DNA from: CAWDZK01 sp963807005
Lineage (GTDB): Bacteria > Actinomycetota > Actinomycetes > JACCUZ01
Length of the DNA stretch: 64,000 nucleotides
Assembly: GCA_963807005.1 (NCBI GenBank)
Contig: CAWDZK010000006.1
Span: forward strand, 1-64,000
Direction: 5' to 3'
Every line of letters starts with the position of its first letter. Position 1 is the stretch's first letter. This document shows, one piece after another, positions 41,775-51,699 of this stretch. The notes beneath the pieces are model-generated. The model saw nothing but the letters and a program-made list of their open reading frames with translations, was not told the origin of the DNA and did no database searches. The translations under genes and the position numbers were made by a program.

Positions 41775-42533
41775 GTGCCGATCGCCGTGCTCCTCGTGGG
41801 CAGCCAGCAAGCCCTGAGCGAGAGTCTCGCGGAACGACTGGGATCCGAGGCCGACCTGCACGTGGTCGGATCGGCCCCGCGTCTGGCCCAGGCCTACGCC
41901 TCGGTGCTGTGGCTGTGCACCGACGTGGTCCTGCTGGACACCGACGCCGAGCCCAGCGCCGACGAGCTGGTGGCCAGCATCGCCGCGGTGAGCGGGCCGC
42001 CGCGGATCGTCCTGCTGGCCAGTGCGGAGCGGTCGACCGACGTCGTCGCCCTCGTGCTCGCGGGCGTCCATGGCTGGGTGGGCAAGTCGGACGGCGTCGC
42101 CGAGCTGCTCGCCACCATCCGCGGGGTGGCGGCGGGCGAGGCGTGGATCCCCCCGCAGCTGCTCGGCTCCCTGGTGGCCAGTATTCATCGCGACCCCGGC
42201 ATGCTGCGGACGGCCAGCCTGGGACTGCGGGCCCTGACCGACCGGGAGCGCGAGGTCCTGGCCGGCATGGTCGCGGGCTACACGCGTGCTCAGATCGCGG
42301 CCCAGCTCGTGCTGTCCGAGAGCACGGTCCGCACCCACGCGCAGAACATCCTGCGCAAGCTCGGCGTGCACTCCTCGCTGGCCGCGGTGGCGCTGGCCCG
42401 GCGCGCCGGGATGACCTCCGAACGGACGGTGCCGCTGCCGGCGGCGCGCACCGAGCCGCTGCCGACAGTGACCGAGCCGGTGCCGACACTGACCGAGTCG
42501 CTGACCGCGTCGCACAACGGGTCCGTGCGGTGA
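41775..42533 (+). CDS. Atypical LuxR-type regulator with degenerate receiver
   Basis: 252 aa from GTG 41775. The receiver-like domain keeps an Asp (VVLLDTDAEPSADE near 55) and a Lys (GWVGKSDG near 110), but the acidic pair that holds magnesium is gone: VLLVGSQQAL instead of VLLVDDH. It is thus unlikely to be phosphorylated in the normal way. The LuxR domain is intact (LTDREREVLAGMVAGYTRAQ, then STVRTHAQNILRKLGVHSSL). A Thr/Pro/Glu-rich tail follows. It overlaps the next gene by 4 bp. Confidence 0.85.
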   Translation: MPIAVLLVGSQQALSESLAERLGSEADLHVVGSAPRLAQAYASVLWLCTDVVLLDTDAEPSADELVASIAAVSGPPRIVLLASAERSTDVVALVLAGVHGWVGKSDGVAELLATIRGVAAGEAWIPPQLLGSLVASIHRDPGMLRTASLGLRALTDREREVLAGMVAGYTRAQIAAQLVLSESTVRTHAQNILRKLGVHSSLAAVALARRAGMTSERTVPLPAARTEPLPTVTEPVPTLTESLTASHNGSVR

Positions 42534-45010
42534 ACGAGCCGCGGCTACGACCGGCCGGTGCTCCCGTCGACCTGGCAGCCACGGTCGACGTGTCGGTGAT
42601 CGTGCCGACCCGCAACGAGGCCGGCAACGTCGCGGCGCTGGTCGCCCGGCTCGACTCCGCGCTCAACGGCGTGGGCGCCGCGGAGATCGTCTTCGTCGAC
42701 GACAGCAGCGACGAGACACCGGAGGCCGTGCGGTCCGCCGCGAGCACCGCGTCCCGACCGGTCCGGCTGCTGCACCGCCCGGAGCACGAGCGGGTCGGTG
42801 GCCTCGGTGGCGCCGTCCTCGCGGGCTTCCGCGCAGCCCGGGGCGAGTGGCTCGTCGTCATGGACGGCGACCTCCAGCACCCGCCCGAGCGGGTGACGGA
42901 GCTGGTCCGGACCGGCATCTCCTCCGGCGCCGACCTCGTCGTGGCCAGCCGGCACCTCGGCCCGGGGAGCAGCGCGGCCGGCCTGTCCGGCGTGTTCCGG
43001 CGCACCTTCTCCGGAGCGGGGACGGCTGCTGCCCGGGTGGCCTTCCCTCGCCGCCTCGCGGGCTGCACCGACCCCATGAGCGGGTTCTTCGCGCTGCGCA
43101 GCGGGGCGGTGGACCTCGGCCTGCTCAAGCCACGGGGGTTCAAGATCCTGCTCGAGCTGGTCGCCCGGTCGCCACGGCTGCGGGTGGCCGAGGTCCCCTT
43201 CACGTTCGGGCCGCGGCAGAGCGGCACCAGCAAGGCGTCGCTGTCCGAAGGTCTGCTGCTGCTCCGCGGGCTGGTGCGGCTGCGCCTCGCGTCCGCACAC
43301 CCGGCCGGCCGGCCACGCACGGGTCGCGCCCTCGGCTTCGCCTCGGTCGGCGTCACCGGCATCGTCGTCAACAGCGTGGCGCTCTGGCTGCTCGTCGGCG
43401 TCGCGGGCGTCGGCCTGCTGCTCGGCGCCACCCTCGCGACCCAGGCGTCCTCGGTGTGGAACTTCCTGCTCACCGACCGGCTGGTCTTCCGGGGGCCGAA
43501 GGCGCGGTCCTGGCCGGCCCGGCTCGTCGGCTTCCTCACCGTCAACAACGCGGTGCTGCTGCTGCGCCTGCCGCTGCTGGCCTGGCTGGTGCACACCGCC
43601 GGGGTGGGCTACCTGCTCGCCAGCATCCTGACCCTGGTCGCCGCCTTCGGCGTCCGGTTCCTGGTCTCCGACCGCTACCTCTTCCGAACCGGAGCTCCCA
43701 TGACCACCTTCCGCGAGACGGCGCGCCCGGGTCGGGCGCCGAGCCCGGTCGAGGCACCGGTCCCGGCCCGTACGGTCGGCGCCCGACGTCCGGTCGAGCT
43801 CGTCGTCGACCTGCGCAGCCGGGGCCAGGTCCCGAGGCCACGGTCACCGCGTCCGGAGCTCAGCTACCGCTATGACGTCCACGGCATCGTGTCCATCGGC
43901 TCGGCGGTCCGGCTCCCGGAGCTGGCGGCCTTCCGGCAGACCGGCCCGTCGACGCGACCGCACGACATCGAGGTCCGGCCAGGACCGGTCGGAACCGGTC
44001 GGCCGCGCCGCCGGGCCCGGGTCACGCAGTACGCCGACCCGGCAGCCGTGCGGTACGAGGAGCACCTCGGCCGGCTCGGCTCGGACTTCTCCGTCGAGAT
44101 GGGTGACCCCATCCAGGTCGTCGTGGGGCCGATGCTGGTCCGGTCGCCGCACGTGCTGTACACGAATGTGGTCGAGGCGCTGCTGCGTTTCGTCATGGTC
44201 GCGCGCGGCCACATGCTCCTGCACTCGGCGTGCCTGGAGCTCGACGGCCGCGGCGTGCTGCTCTCCGCGGTCACCGACACAGGCAAGACCGGCACGATTC
44301 TCCGGCTGGCCCGCGAGGCAGCCATCCGGTTCCTCTCCGACGACATGACCGTCCTGCGCCCGGACGGCTCGGCGCTGTCGTTCCCCAAGCCGCTCACCAT
44401 CAGCCAGCACACCCTGCGTGCGGTCGGCGCCGGCGACCTGACCCGCGGCGAGTGGCGGCGGCTGCGGGTGCAGAGCCGGCTGCACTCGAAGGAGGGCCGC
44501 GGCATCGGGACCTGGCTCGGTGAGCTGAACGTCCCGATCATGACGCTGAACGCGCTCACCCAGTACGTCGTGCCGCCGCCGAAGTACGAGATCGAGCGGC
44601 TGGTGCCGTGCGAGCACGTCGCCACCGTGCAGGTGGAGGAGCTGTTCATCATCGAGCGGGGCGGGCACGCACTCGGCGACGTGCCGTCGGAGGACCTGGT
44701 CGACGAGCTGATCGCGAACACCGACGATGCCTACGGCTTCCCCCCGTTCCGGTACTTCGCCCCCGCTCTCGTCGTCGCGGGGATGGGGTACGAGGAGCTG
44801 CGGGTCGAGGAACGCCGCATCCTCGCCACCGCGATGAACGGTGTCCGCGCCCGCCGGCTGGCCACGCCGGACTTCACCTGGGCCGACGCCATCCCGGCGC
44901 TGGTGCAGCGGGCGCCAGTCCGGCCGACCGACGTCCGCGCTCCTGTCGACGGCGGGCTGCGTGGCCCGGAGGTCCCGTCACCCCGGTCGTCCACGCCGTC
45001 GAGCTCGTGA
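42530..45010 (+). CDS. GT2 - GtrA - HprK-like fusion protein
   Basis: 826 aa from GTG 42530. Residues 19-245: family 2 glycosyltransferase of the dolichol/polyprenyl-phosphate-mannose synthase type (SVIVPTRNEAGNVAALV, IVFVDDSSDETPE, the DxD segment VVMDGDLQHPPE). Residues 262-387: GtrA-like module with four helices (GFASVGVTGIVVNSVALWLL). After a Pro/Arg-rich linker, 480-780 resembles HPr kinase-like P-loop proteins: HMLLHSACLELDGRGVLLSA, VTDTGKTGT near 580, then FLSDDMTVL. The first two modules make and flip a polyprenyl-linked sugar; the third could phosphorylate a sugar or protein. The three-part fusion is unusual. Confidence 0.85.
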   Translation: MNEPRLRPAGAPVDLAATVDVSVIVPTRNEAGNVAALVARLDSALNGVGAAEIVFVDDSSDETPEAVRSAASTASRPVRLLHRPEHERVGGLGGAVLAGFRAARGEWLVVMDGDLQHPPERVTELVRTGISSGADLVVASRHLGPGSSAAGLSGVFRRTFSGAGTAAARVAFPRRLAGCTDPMSGFFALRSGAVDLGLLKPRGFKILLELVARSPRLRVAEVPFTFGPRQSGTSKASLSEGLLLLRGLVRLRLASAHPAGRPRTGRALGFASVGVTGIVVNSVALWLLVGVAGVGLLLGATLATQASSVWNFLLTDRLVFRGPKARSWPARLVGFLTVNNAVLLLRLPLLAWLVHTAGVGYLLASILTLVAAFGVRFLVSDRYLFRTGAPMTTFRETARPGRAPSPVEAPVPARTVGARRPVELVVDLRSRGQVPRPRSPRPELSYRYDVHGIVSIGSAVRLPELAAFRQTGPSTRPHDIEVRPGPVGTGRPRRRARVTQYADPAAVRYEEHLGRLGSDFSVEMGDPIQVVVGPMLVRSPHVLYTNVVEALLRFVMVARGHMLLHSACLELDGRGVLLSAVTDTGKTGTILRLAREAAIRFLSDDMTVLRPDGSALSFPKPLTISQHTLRAVGAGDLTRGEWRRLRVQSRLHSKEGRGIGTWLGELNVPIMTLNALTQYVVPPPKYEIERLVPCEHVATVQVEELFIIERGGHALGDVPSEDLVDELIANTDDAYGFPPFRYFAPALVVAGMGYEELRVEERRILATAMNGVRARRLATPDFTWADAIPALVQRAPVRPTDVRAPVDGGLRGPEVPSPRSSTPSSS

Positions 45011-45027
45011 CGTCAGGAGCATCCATC

Positions 45028-48000
45028 ATGAACCTGCCCCGGCGTAGGAGGCTGCTCGTCCTGACCGCGGGGCTGCTCACGGCCATCGTCCCGGTGGTCG
45101 CCGGCGCCTCGGCGGCTCAGGCCGCCAAGAAGCCGGACACCAAGATCGACAGCAGTCCGGCCAAGACGGCGCTGACGACCAGTGCCACGTTCACCTTCCA
45201 CTCCACCGTGACTCCGGCCACCTTCACCTGCGTGCTCGACGGCGGGGCCGTCTCGGCCTGCGACGGCCAGGTCACCTACGACGGTCTGGCGGTCGGCAAG
45301 CACACGTTCGCCGTCGCCGCCACCGCCAACGGGACGGTGGACAAGTCGGCGGCGACGTTCACCTGGACGGTCGACGCGTCGGCCGCGCCGCCGGCGGGCG
45401 GCGCCGCCCCGGCGTCCACCAGCTACGACCCGCACCTGACGCGGGCGCCGTACCTCACCGACCTGGTGGGGACCGGCGTGATCGTGAACTTCGCGACGGA
45501 CCGCTCGTCGTCGTCGGCGAGCGTGCTGTACGGGGCGGTCGGCTCCGGTGGCTCCTGCACGCCGACCACCGCGGTCACGGCTACCAGCATCGTCGTCGCC
45601 GTCGGCAGCGTCTACGAGTACCAGTGGAAGGCCAAGCTGAACCTCCCGTCGGCCGGCAGCTACTGCTACCGGCCGTACCTCGGCACGACCGACCTGCTGG
45701 GGACCGGGGCCGCGCCGGTGTTCACCACGCAGGTCCCGGCCGGGTCGACCGAGTCGTACTCCTTCGCGGTGTTCGGCGACTGGGGTCAGGCCTACGCCGC
45801 AGGGAACCCGAACCAGACCAACGTGCTGGCCAAGCTCGCGGCCAGCGGGGTCCGGTTCGCGCTGACCACGGGTGACAACGGCTACCCGTCCGGCTCCCAG
45901 CTGAACTACGGCGACCTGCAGCAGTCGGGCACCGACGTCAGCGCGATCTTCGGGCCCGGGCAGTGGGGGGTCCCCGGCGCGACGATCCCGCTGTTCCCCA
46001 CGATCGGGAACCACGGCCTGTCCCGCAGCGACGCGATCCACCCGCACTTCGGCATCTGGCCGCAGGACACCGCGGTCGCGACCTCGGGCGGCAGCTACAC
46101 GCGCACCTCCTACCCCAGCGTGAACGGCAGCGCCCCGGCGAGCTACCCCAGCCCCTGGTACGCCTTCGACGCCGGCAACGCCCGCTTCTACGTCCTGGAC
46201 GCCGCCTGGGCCGACACCAACACCGGCAGCGGCAGCCCCTACGCGAACGAGGCGGCCTCGCACTGGACGCCGTCCTCGGCCGAGTACCAGTGGCTGCAGA
46301 ACGACCTGAGCGCGCACCCGTCCGGGCTGAAGTTCGCGTTCTTCCACTACCCGCTCTACTCGGACCAGAAGAGCGAGGCCTCGGACACGTACCTCCAGGG
46401 GCCGGCCAGCCTCGAAGGGCTGCTGGCCGCCAACGGGGTCAACCTCGCCTTCTCCGGTCACGCGCACATCTACCAGCGCAGCACCGGGCTCGGCGGCATG
46501 GTCGCGTACACCACCGGTGGCGGTGGGGCCAAGGCTCAGTCCACCGACAAGTGCAGCGCCAACGACAACTACGCGATCGGCTGGTCCTACACCAAGTCCA
46601 AGGGCACCAAGTGCGGTGCTGCCCCGGCGCCGACCTCGGACGCGCAGGTGTACCACTTCCTCAAGGTCACCGTGAACGGCAAGCAGGTCACCGTCACACC
46701 GACCGACTCCACCGGTCGCACCTTCGACGTGCAGACCTACTCCTTCTCGGCGACGCCGGACACGTTCATCGACAGTGGCCCGCCGGCCGGCTCCACCAGC
46801 ACCAGCGCGACGTTCGCCTTCCACGCGAGCGGGTCCCCGGCGACGTTCACCTGCGCGCTCGACGGCGGGCCGGCCACCGCGTGCAGCAGCCCGACGACCT
46901 ACACGGGTCTGGCCCAGGGCTCGCACGCCCTGACGGTGACTGCGACAGTCGGAGGCCAGTCGGACCCGCAGCCGGCGACCTGGACCTGGACGGTGGACAG
47001 CGTCCCGCCGTCGACCCCGGGCAGCTTCTCGGCGGTCGCGACGTCACCGTTCGAGGTCCGCCTCGGCTGGTCGGCGTCGATCGACAACACCGGCGTCACC
47101 GGCTACGACCTGTACCGGGACGGGTCGTTGTTCCAGTCGCTGGGCCCGGTGACGACTTACACGGACGGGACGGTCTCGGCCGCCTCGACCCACTCGTACT
47201 CCGTGCGCGCCCGCGACATCGCGGGCAACGTGTCGGCGTTCGCGACCGGCTCGGTGACCACGCCAGGAGCCGCAGCACCGCTGTTCGCAGACGGCTTCGA
47301 GAGCGGCAACCTGTCGGCCTGGACCACGACGTCCGGGCTGGTCGTCCAGGGGACGCGGGTCCACGGCGGCACCAAGGCCGCGGAGGGCTCCACCACCAAC
47401 GGCGGCACCTACGCCAAGGTGACACTTCCCTCCACGTACTCGAACTCGTGGTCGCGCGCCTGGTTCCAGGTCGTGTCGCAGACCGACCAGGTCAACCTGC
47501 TCCGGCTGCGGAACCAGGCGGGGGGATCACTGGGCTACGTGTACGTCGGTGTCACCGGCCAGCTGGGCTTCCATGACGACGCGACCGGGACGAACACGTT
47601 GAGCAGCACCGTCGTCTCCTCCGGCTGGCACGCGCTCGAGCTCCACCTCGCAGCCGGGTCCGGCCCCGGACCGACCGGAACCGTCGAGGTGTGGCTGGAC
47701 GGCGTCAAGGCCAGTGACCTGTCCGGCCCTGCCGACGTCGGCACCGTGCCGGTGGGAGCCCTGCAGATCGGCGAGGTCCAGGCTGGCCTCACCTACGACG
47801 TGGTCTACGACGACGTCGCGTTCGGCACCTCGCGGATCGGTGTCGCGACCGACTCCGTGCCGCCGTCGGTCCCGCAGGGCGTGACAGCCAGTGCCACCTC
47901 GTCGCACTCGGTCCACGTGTCCTGGTCGGCCTCCACCGACGACGTCGCGGTCGCCTCCTACGACGTGCTCCGCGACGGCGTGCTCACCGGCACCGTCGAC

Positions 48001-48723
48001 GCCCCGGTGACGTCGTACGACGATCCGTCGGTGCAGGCGGGAACCTCGTACGGCTACCAGGTGCGCGCACGCGACAGCTCCGGCAACCTCTCCGCCGCGA
48101 GCACCACGGCTCCGGTGACGACACCGGGCGCTGCCGCACCGGTGTTCGCGGACGGCTTCGAGTCGGGCGACCTGTCCGCCTGGACCTCCAGCACCGGGCT
48201 GCAGGTGCAGGCCGCGACGGTGCACAGCGGCGGCTACGCCGCCGAGGGCGCCAGCCCGACGGGGGTGACCTGGGCGAAGAAGACGCTGCCGGGCGGCACC
48301 TACCCGGACGCCTACGCGACGGTCGCCTTCCGCGTGCTCAGCCAGGGTTCGCAGACGACACTCCTCCGGCTGCGCAACACCCCCACGGGCTCCGGCGGCT
48401 ACCTGTACCTCACCTCGACCGGTCGTCTCGGCTTCCGCAGCGACGCGCTGACGTCCGGGACCACCAGCTCCGTCATCCCCGGTCCGGGGTGGCACCAGCT
48501 CGAGCTGCACCTCGCGGTCGGCTCCGGGCCCGGTGCCCTCGGCCGCGTCGAGGTGTGGCTGGACGGTTCGGTGGTGGCGGCTCTGACCAACACCGCGATC
48601 GACGTGGGGTCCGCGCCCGTCGGCGTCCTGCAGATCGGCGACACCGCGGGCAACGGCACCGGGACCGGCTGGGACGTGCTGTACGACGACGCCGCCTTCT
48701 CCACCAGCCGTCTCGGGACCTGA
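45028..48723 (+). CDS. Large secreted purple-acid-phosphatase-like protein with Ig, FN3 and jelly-roll modules
   Basis: 1231 aa, ATG 45028 with CAGGAG upstream. Signal peptide to about 33. An Ig-like module with a Cys pair (FTCVLDGGAVSAC) is followed by a metallophosphatase domain near 245-570: FGDWGQ, TTGDNGYPSG, TIGNHG, FFHYPLY, SGHAHIYQRS. Then a second Ig-like copy (FTCALDGGPATAC), FN3, a concanavalin-like jelly roll (FADGFESGNLSAW), a second FN3 and a second jelly roll to the end. It would hydrolyse phosphoesters outside the cell and bind glycans. The stop lies 1 nt before the next start. Confidence 0.9.
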   Translation: MNLPRRRRLLVLTAGLLTAIVPVVAGASAAQAAKKPDTKIDSSPAKTALTTSATFTFHSTVTPATFTCVLDGGAVSACDGQVTYDGLAVGKHTFAVAATANGTVDKSAATFTWTVDASAAPPAGGAAPASTSYDPHLTRAPYLTDLVGTGVIVNFATDRSSSSASVLYGAVGSGGSCTPTTAVTATSIVVAVGSVYEYQWKAKLNLPSAGSYCYRPYLGTTDLLGTGAAPVFTTQVPAGSTESYSFAVFGDWGQAYAAGNPNQTNVLAKLAASGVRFALTTGDNGYPSGSQLNYGDLQQSGTDVSAIFGPGQWGVPGATIPLFPTIGNHGLSRSDAIHPHFGIWPQDTAVATSGGSYTRTSYPSVNGSAPASYPSPWYAFDAGNARFYVLDAAWADTNTGSGSPYANEAASHWTPSSAEYQWLQNDLSAHPSGLKFAFFHYPLYSDQKSEASDTYLQGPASLEGLLAANGVNLAFSGHAHIYQRSTGLGGMVAYTTGGGGAKAQSTDKCSANDNYAIGWSYTKSKGTKCGAAPAPTSDAQVYHFLKVTVNGKQVTVTPTDSTGRTFDVQTYSFSATPDTFIDSGPPAGSTSTSATFAFHASGSPATFTCALDGGPATACSSPTTYTGLAQGSHALTVTATVGGQSDPQPATWTWTVDSVPPSTPGSFSAVATSPFEVRLGWSASIDNTGVTGYDLYRDGSLFQSLGPVTTYTDGTVSAASTHSYSVRARDIAGNVSAFATGSVTTPGAAAPLFADGFESGNLSAWTTTSGLVVQGTRVHGGTKAAEGSTTNGGTYAKVTLPSTYSNSWSRAWFQVVSQTDQVNLLRLRNQAGGSLGYVYVGVTGQLGFHDDATGTNTLSSTVVSSGWHALELHLAAGSGPGPTGTVEVWLDGVKASDLSGPADVGTVPVGALQIGEVQAGLTYDVVYDDVAFGTSRIGVATDSVPPSVPQGVTASATSSHSVHVSWSASTDDVAVASYDVLRDGVLTGTVDAPVTSYDDPSVQAGTSYGYQVRARDSSGNLSAASTTAPVTTPGAAAPVFADGFESGDLSAWTSSTGLQVQAATVHSGGYAAEGASPTGVTWAKKTLPGGTYPDAYATVAFRVLSQGSQTTLLRLRNTPTGSGGYLYLTSTGRLGFRSDALTSGTTSSVIPGPGWHQLELHLAVGSGPGALGRVEVWLDGSVVAALTNTAIDVGSAPVGVLQIGDTAGNGTGTGWDVLYDDAAFSTSRLGT

Positions 48724-48724
48724 C

Positions 48725-50350
48725 GTGGGAGACACCCGCCTCGCCGAGCTCGGGGACGCGGCCGTTCTGCCGGCTCCGCGGCAGCGGGTCGCCTTCCGGA
48801 CCCGGCTCGGCACTGTCACCAGGCGGCGGCTCCGGGAGCGGCTCGGCCGGGTCGCCGCGCCGGTCCTCCCGGCGGCCGCCCGCCGGCTCGACGTCGGGCT
48901 GCTGGGCGTCGCGGTCCTGGTCGCGTCCGCGCTGCGCCTGGTCGACCTCGGGCGGATCGGCCTCAACAGCGACGAGGCCGTCTACGCGGGTCAGGCGGCC
49001 TCGCTGGCCGGCAACCCGGCGTTCACCGACAACTTCCCGGTGGTGCGGGCCCACCCGCTGCTGTTCCAGCTGGCGATGTCGCCGCTGTACCGCAACGGGA
49101 TCCCGGACGTGCCCGGTAGGTACGTCAGCGCCCTGTTCGGCGTCGGCACCGTGCTGATCGTGTTCCTCGTCGGCCAGCAGCTCTACGGGCCCCGGGTGGG
49201 TGCGCTGTCGGCCCTGCTCCTCGCGGTCGTCCCGTACCACGTCGTGATCACCCGGCAGGAGCTGCTCGACGGCCCGATGACCTTCTTCGCGACCGGTGCC
49301 CTGGCCGCAGTGGCGGCCATGGGCCGCACCGGCCGGGGTCGCTGGCTGGTCGCGGCGGGGGGCTGCCTGGGGCTTGCCGCGCTGACCAAGGAGACGGCGG
49401 TGATCCTGGTTGCCGCCGTCTTCGTCTTCCTGTCCCTCGTGCCGCGGTACTGGCGGCCGCTCCGGCACGTCGTGGGCGGCGCCGCAGTGGCCCTGGTGCT
49501 GACGCTCAGCTATCCGGTCATCACGGCGGTCTCCGGCGGGTCCCGGGGCGGCCAGTCCTACCTGCTGTGGCAGCTGACCCGCCGCCCCAACCATGGGTTC
49601 TCCTTCTACTTCACCTCGGTGGCGACCTCGATGGGCTGGCTGCTGATCGTCGCGGCCGTGGTCGGGCTGCTGGTGCTGCGGCGCGCGTCGTCCTGGCGCG
49701 AGGTGCTGCTGGTGTCCTGGGTGGCGGTGCCGGTGCTGTTCTTCGAGATCTGGCCGGTCAAGGGGTTCTCCTACCTCCTGCTCGTCCTGCCGGCCGTCGC
49801 CGTGCTCGCGGCGCGCACCCTCGCCTGGCTGGTCGACCACCCCGCCGCCACGCCGCGGACGCGGGCCGCCGGTGTCCTGGTGACCCTGACCGTGGTGCTG
49901 TCGCTGCTCGTGCCGGCCGCGCGCACGGCCTTCGCGCCGGTGCCCTCCGGACTCGCCGGCGCCGGGGGAACCCCGGGGGGTCGTGAGGCAGGGCGGTGGG
50001 TGGACGCGCACGTCCCCGAGGGCGCCCGGCTGCTCACCATCGGCCCGTCGATGGCCAACATCCTGCAGTACTACAGCGGGCGGCAGGCCGACGGGCTCTC
50101 GGTCAGCCCGAGCCCGGCGCACCGCAACCCGAGCTACCAGCCCGTCGTCAACCCGGACGCCTCCGTCCGGTACGGCGACTACGAGTACCTCGTGTGGGAC
50201 GCGTACTCCGCCCGGCGTTCCCCGCACTTCGCCGCCAAGGCGGTCGGCCTCGTGACCAAGTACCGCGGCGTGGTCATCCACACCGAGTCCGCCCAGGTCC
50301 GCGGGGGCAAGCGCGAGCCGGTCATCGTCGTGTACCAGGTGCACCCGTGA
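48725..50350 (+). CDS. GT39/PMT-type membrane glycosyltransferase
   Basis: 541 aa, GTG 48725. Polytopic with about eleven helices. The first extracytoplasmic loop has GLNSDEAVYAGQAASLAG, with the Asp-Glu pair of GT-C mannosyltransferases, then the ITRQELLDGPMTFF segment. A C-terminal soluble part (EAGRWVDAHVPEGARLLTIG) follows. It would transfer a sugar, probably mannose from polyprenyl phosphate made by the preceding fusion protein, to an exported acceptor. Overlaps the next gene by 4 bp. Confidence 0.85.
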   Translation: MGDTRLAELGDAAVLPAPRQRVAFRTRLGTVTRRRLRERLGRVAAPVLPAAARRLDVGLLGVAVLVASALRLVDLGRIGLNSDEAVYAGQAASLAGNPAFTDNFPVVRAHPLLFQLAMSPLYRNGIPDVPGRYVSALFGVGTVLIVFLVGQQLYGPRVGALSALLLAVVPYHVVITRQELLDGPMTFFATGALAAVAAMGRTGRGRWLVAAGGCLGLAALTKETAVILVAAVFVFLSLVPRYWRPLRHVVGGAAVALVLTLSYPVITAVSGGSRGGQSYLLWQLTRRPNHGFSFYFTSVATSMGWLLIVAAVVGLLVLRRASSWREVLLVSWVAVPVLFFEIWPVKGFSYLLLVLPAVAVLAARTLAWLVDHPAATPRTRAAGVLVTLTVVLSLLVPAARTAFAPVPSGLAGAGGTPGGREAGRWVDAHVPEGARLLTIGPSMANILQYYSGRQADGLSVSPSPAHRNPSYQPVVNPDASVRYGDYEYLVWDAYSARRSPHFAAKAVGLVTKYRGVVIHTESAQVRGGKREPVIVVYQVHP

Positions 50351-51699
50351 GGCGCCGCCCGGCGGCGGTGACCGCGCTCCTGCTGCCCGCCCTCGGCTGC
50401 CTCTTCGCGCCGGCCGCCGTGGCTGCCGATCCGCCGGCGCCGAGAACGCCCATCGAGCACGTGGTCGTCATGACCCAGGAAGCGCGGAGCTTCGACAGCT
50501 ACCTCGGTGGTCGGCCCGGGGTGGACGGCATCCCGGCAGGGGTCTGTCTCCCGCTGCAGGAAGGCGCGGCCACACCGTGCCAGCGACCCTTCGCCCTCTC
50601 GTCCGCACCCACCCGGCAGCGGCTCGTCAACACCGCGGAGACAGAGCACACGTCGGTGGCCGGCGGCGCGATGAACGGCTTCGTCCTGGCGCAGACCACC
50701 CGGCACAGCACGGGGCGCGCAGCGATGGGTCACTACCTGCCGGCGGACCTTCCGGTGCTGTCCACGCTGGCCGACCACGGCGTGGTGTTCGACCGCTGGT
50801 TCAGCGCGGTCCCGGGCGGTGGGATCACCAACCAGCTCTTCGCCGTCACCGGCGTCCCGCAGCCGGACGCGGCGGCCGTACCCGAGTCGGGCTGGCCGGA
50901 CGCGCCGGTCGTCTTCGACCGGCTCGAGGCGGCGGGCGTCAGCTGGAAGGTCTACGTCGAGAACTACGAGCCCGCCCTGACGGCGGCGACGGCGGGGCCG
51001 GCCGCGCTGGTCGGCGGCCAGGTCGCGCGGGTCCCGCTGCTCGCGATGCCGCGGTACGAGCGCGACCCCGCACTGATGGCGCACGTCACGGACCTGGAGA
51101 CGTACTACGCGGACCTCGCCGCGGGGACGCTCCCGGCAGTGTCGTGGATCGTCACCACCACGTCGACCGAGCGGTTGCCGGCCCAGCCGACGACGGGCCA
51201 GGGCGTGGTCCGCGACGTCGTGAACTCGCTGGGGGCCAGCTCGGCCTGGCCGTCGTCCCTCTTCCTGCTCACCTACGACAACGCGGGAGGCTGGTACGAC
51301 CACGTGGTGCCGCCGGTCCGGGACGGGGAGTCGCTCGGGCTGCGGGTGCCCGCCGTCCTGGTGAGCCCCTACGCGCGTCGCGGCTCGGTCGACCACACGA
51401 CGCTGGACAGCGCAGCGGTGCTCAGCTTCCTCCAGTCGAACTGGGGCCTGGCGCCGCTCAGCGACCGGGTCAGCGGGTCGCCGGACCTGTCGTCGGCGCT
51501 GCGCTTCGACCGTCCGCCCGGCCCCGCCGTCCTCATCCGTGCCGCCGCCGGGGACAGCCGGCAGCTGGTCCAGCCGGACAGCCGGGTCATCGTCGCCGGC
51601 TATGTGCTCGCCCTGCTGCTCGCGGCGGCCACGCTGCTGTGGGCCGCGCGGGGCCGGCGGCCCGCCGACGCCCAACTCCTCACGCCGGACCCGACATGA
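50347..51699 (+). CDS. Secreted, membrane-anchored phosphoesterase family protein
   Basis: 450 aa from GTG 50347. Signal peptide to about 27, then an alkaline-phosphatase-fold phosphoesterase of the phospholipase C/acid phosphatase type. The metal motif usually ENRSFDHYFG reads MTQEARSFDSYLG. Later motifs are FDRWFSAVPGGGITNQLF, LFLLTYDNAGGWYDHVVPP, VPAVLVSPYARRGSVDHT. A single C-terminal helix (VIVAGYVLALLLAAATLLWA) anchors it outside the membrane. Overlaps neighbours on both sides by 4 bp. Confidence 0.85.
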   Translation: MRRRPAAVTALLLPALGCLFAPAAVAADPPAPRTPIEHVVVMTQEARSFDSYLGGRPGVDGIPAGVCLPLQEGAATPCQRPFALSSAPTRQRLVNTAETEHTSVAGGAMNGFVLAQTTRHSTGRAAMGHYLPADLPVLSTLADHGVVFDRWFSAVPGGGITNQLFAVTGVPQPDAAAVPESGWPDAPVVFDRLEAAGVSWKVYVENYEPALTAATAGPAALVGGQVARVPLLAMPRYERDPALMAHVTDLETYYADLAAGTLPAVSWIVTTTSTERLPAQPTTGQGVVRDVVNSLGASSAWPSSLFLLTYDNAGGWYDHVVPPVRDGESLGLRVPAVLVSPYARRGSVDHTTLDSAAVLSFLQSNWGLAPLSDRVSGSPDLSSALRFDRPPGPAVLIRAAAGDSRQLVQPDSRVIVAGYVLALLLAAATLLWAARGRRPADAQLLTPDPT

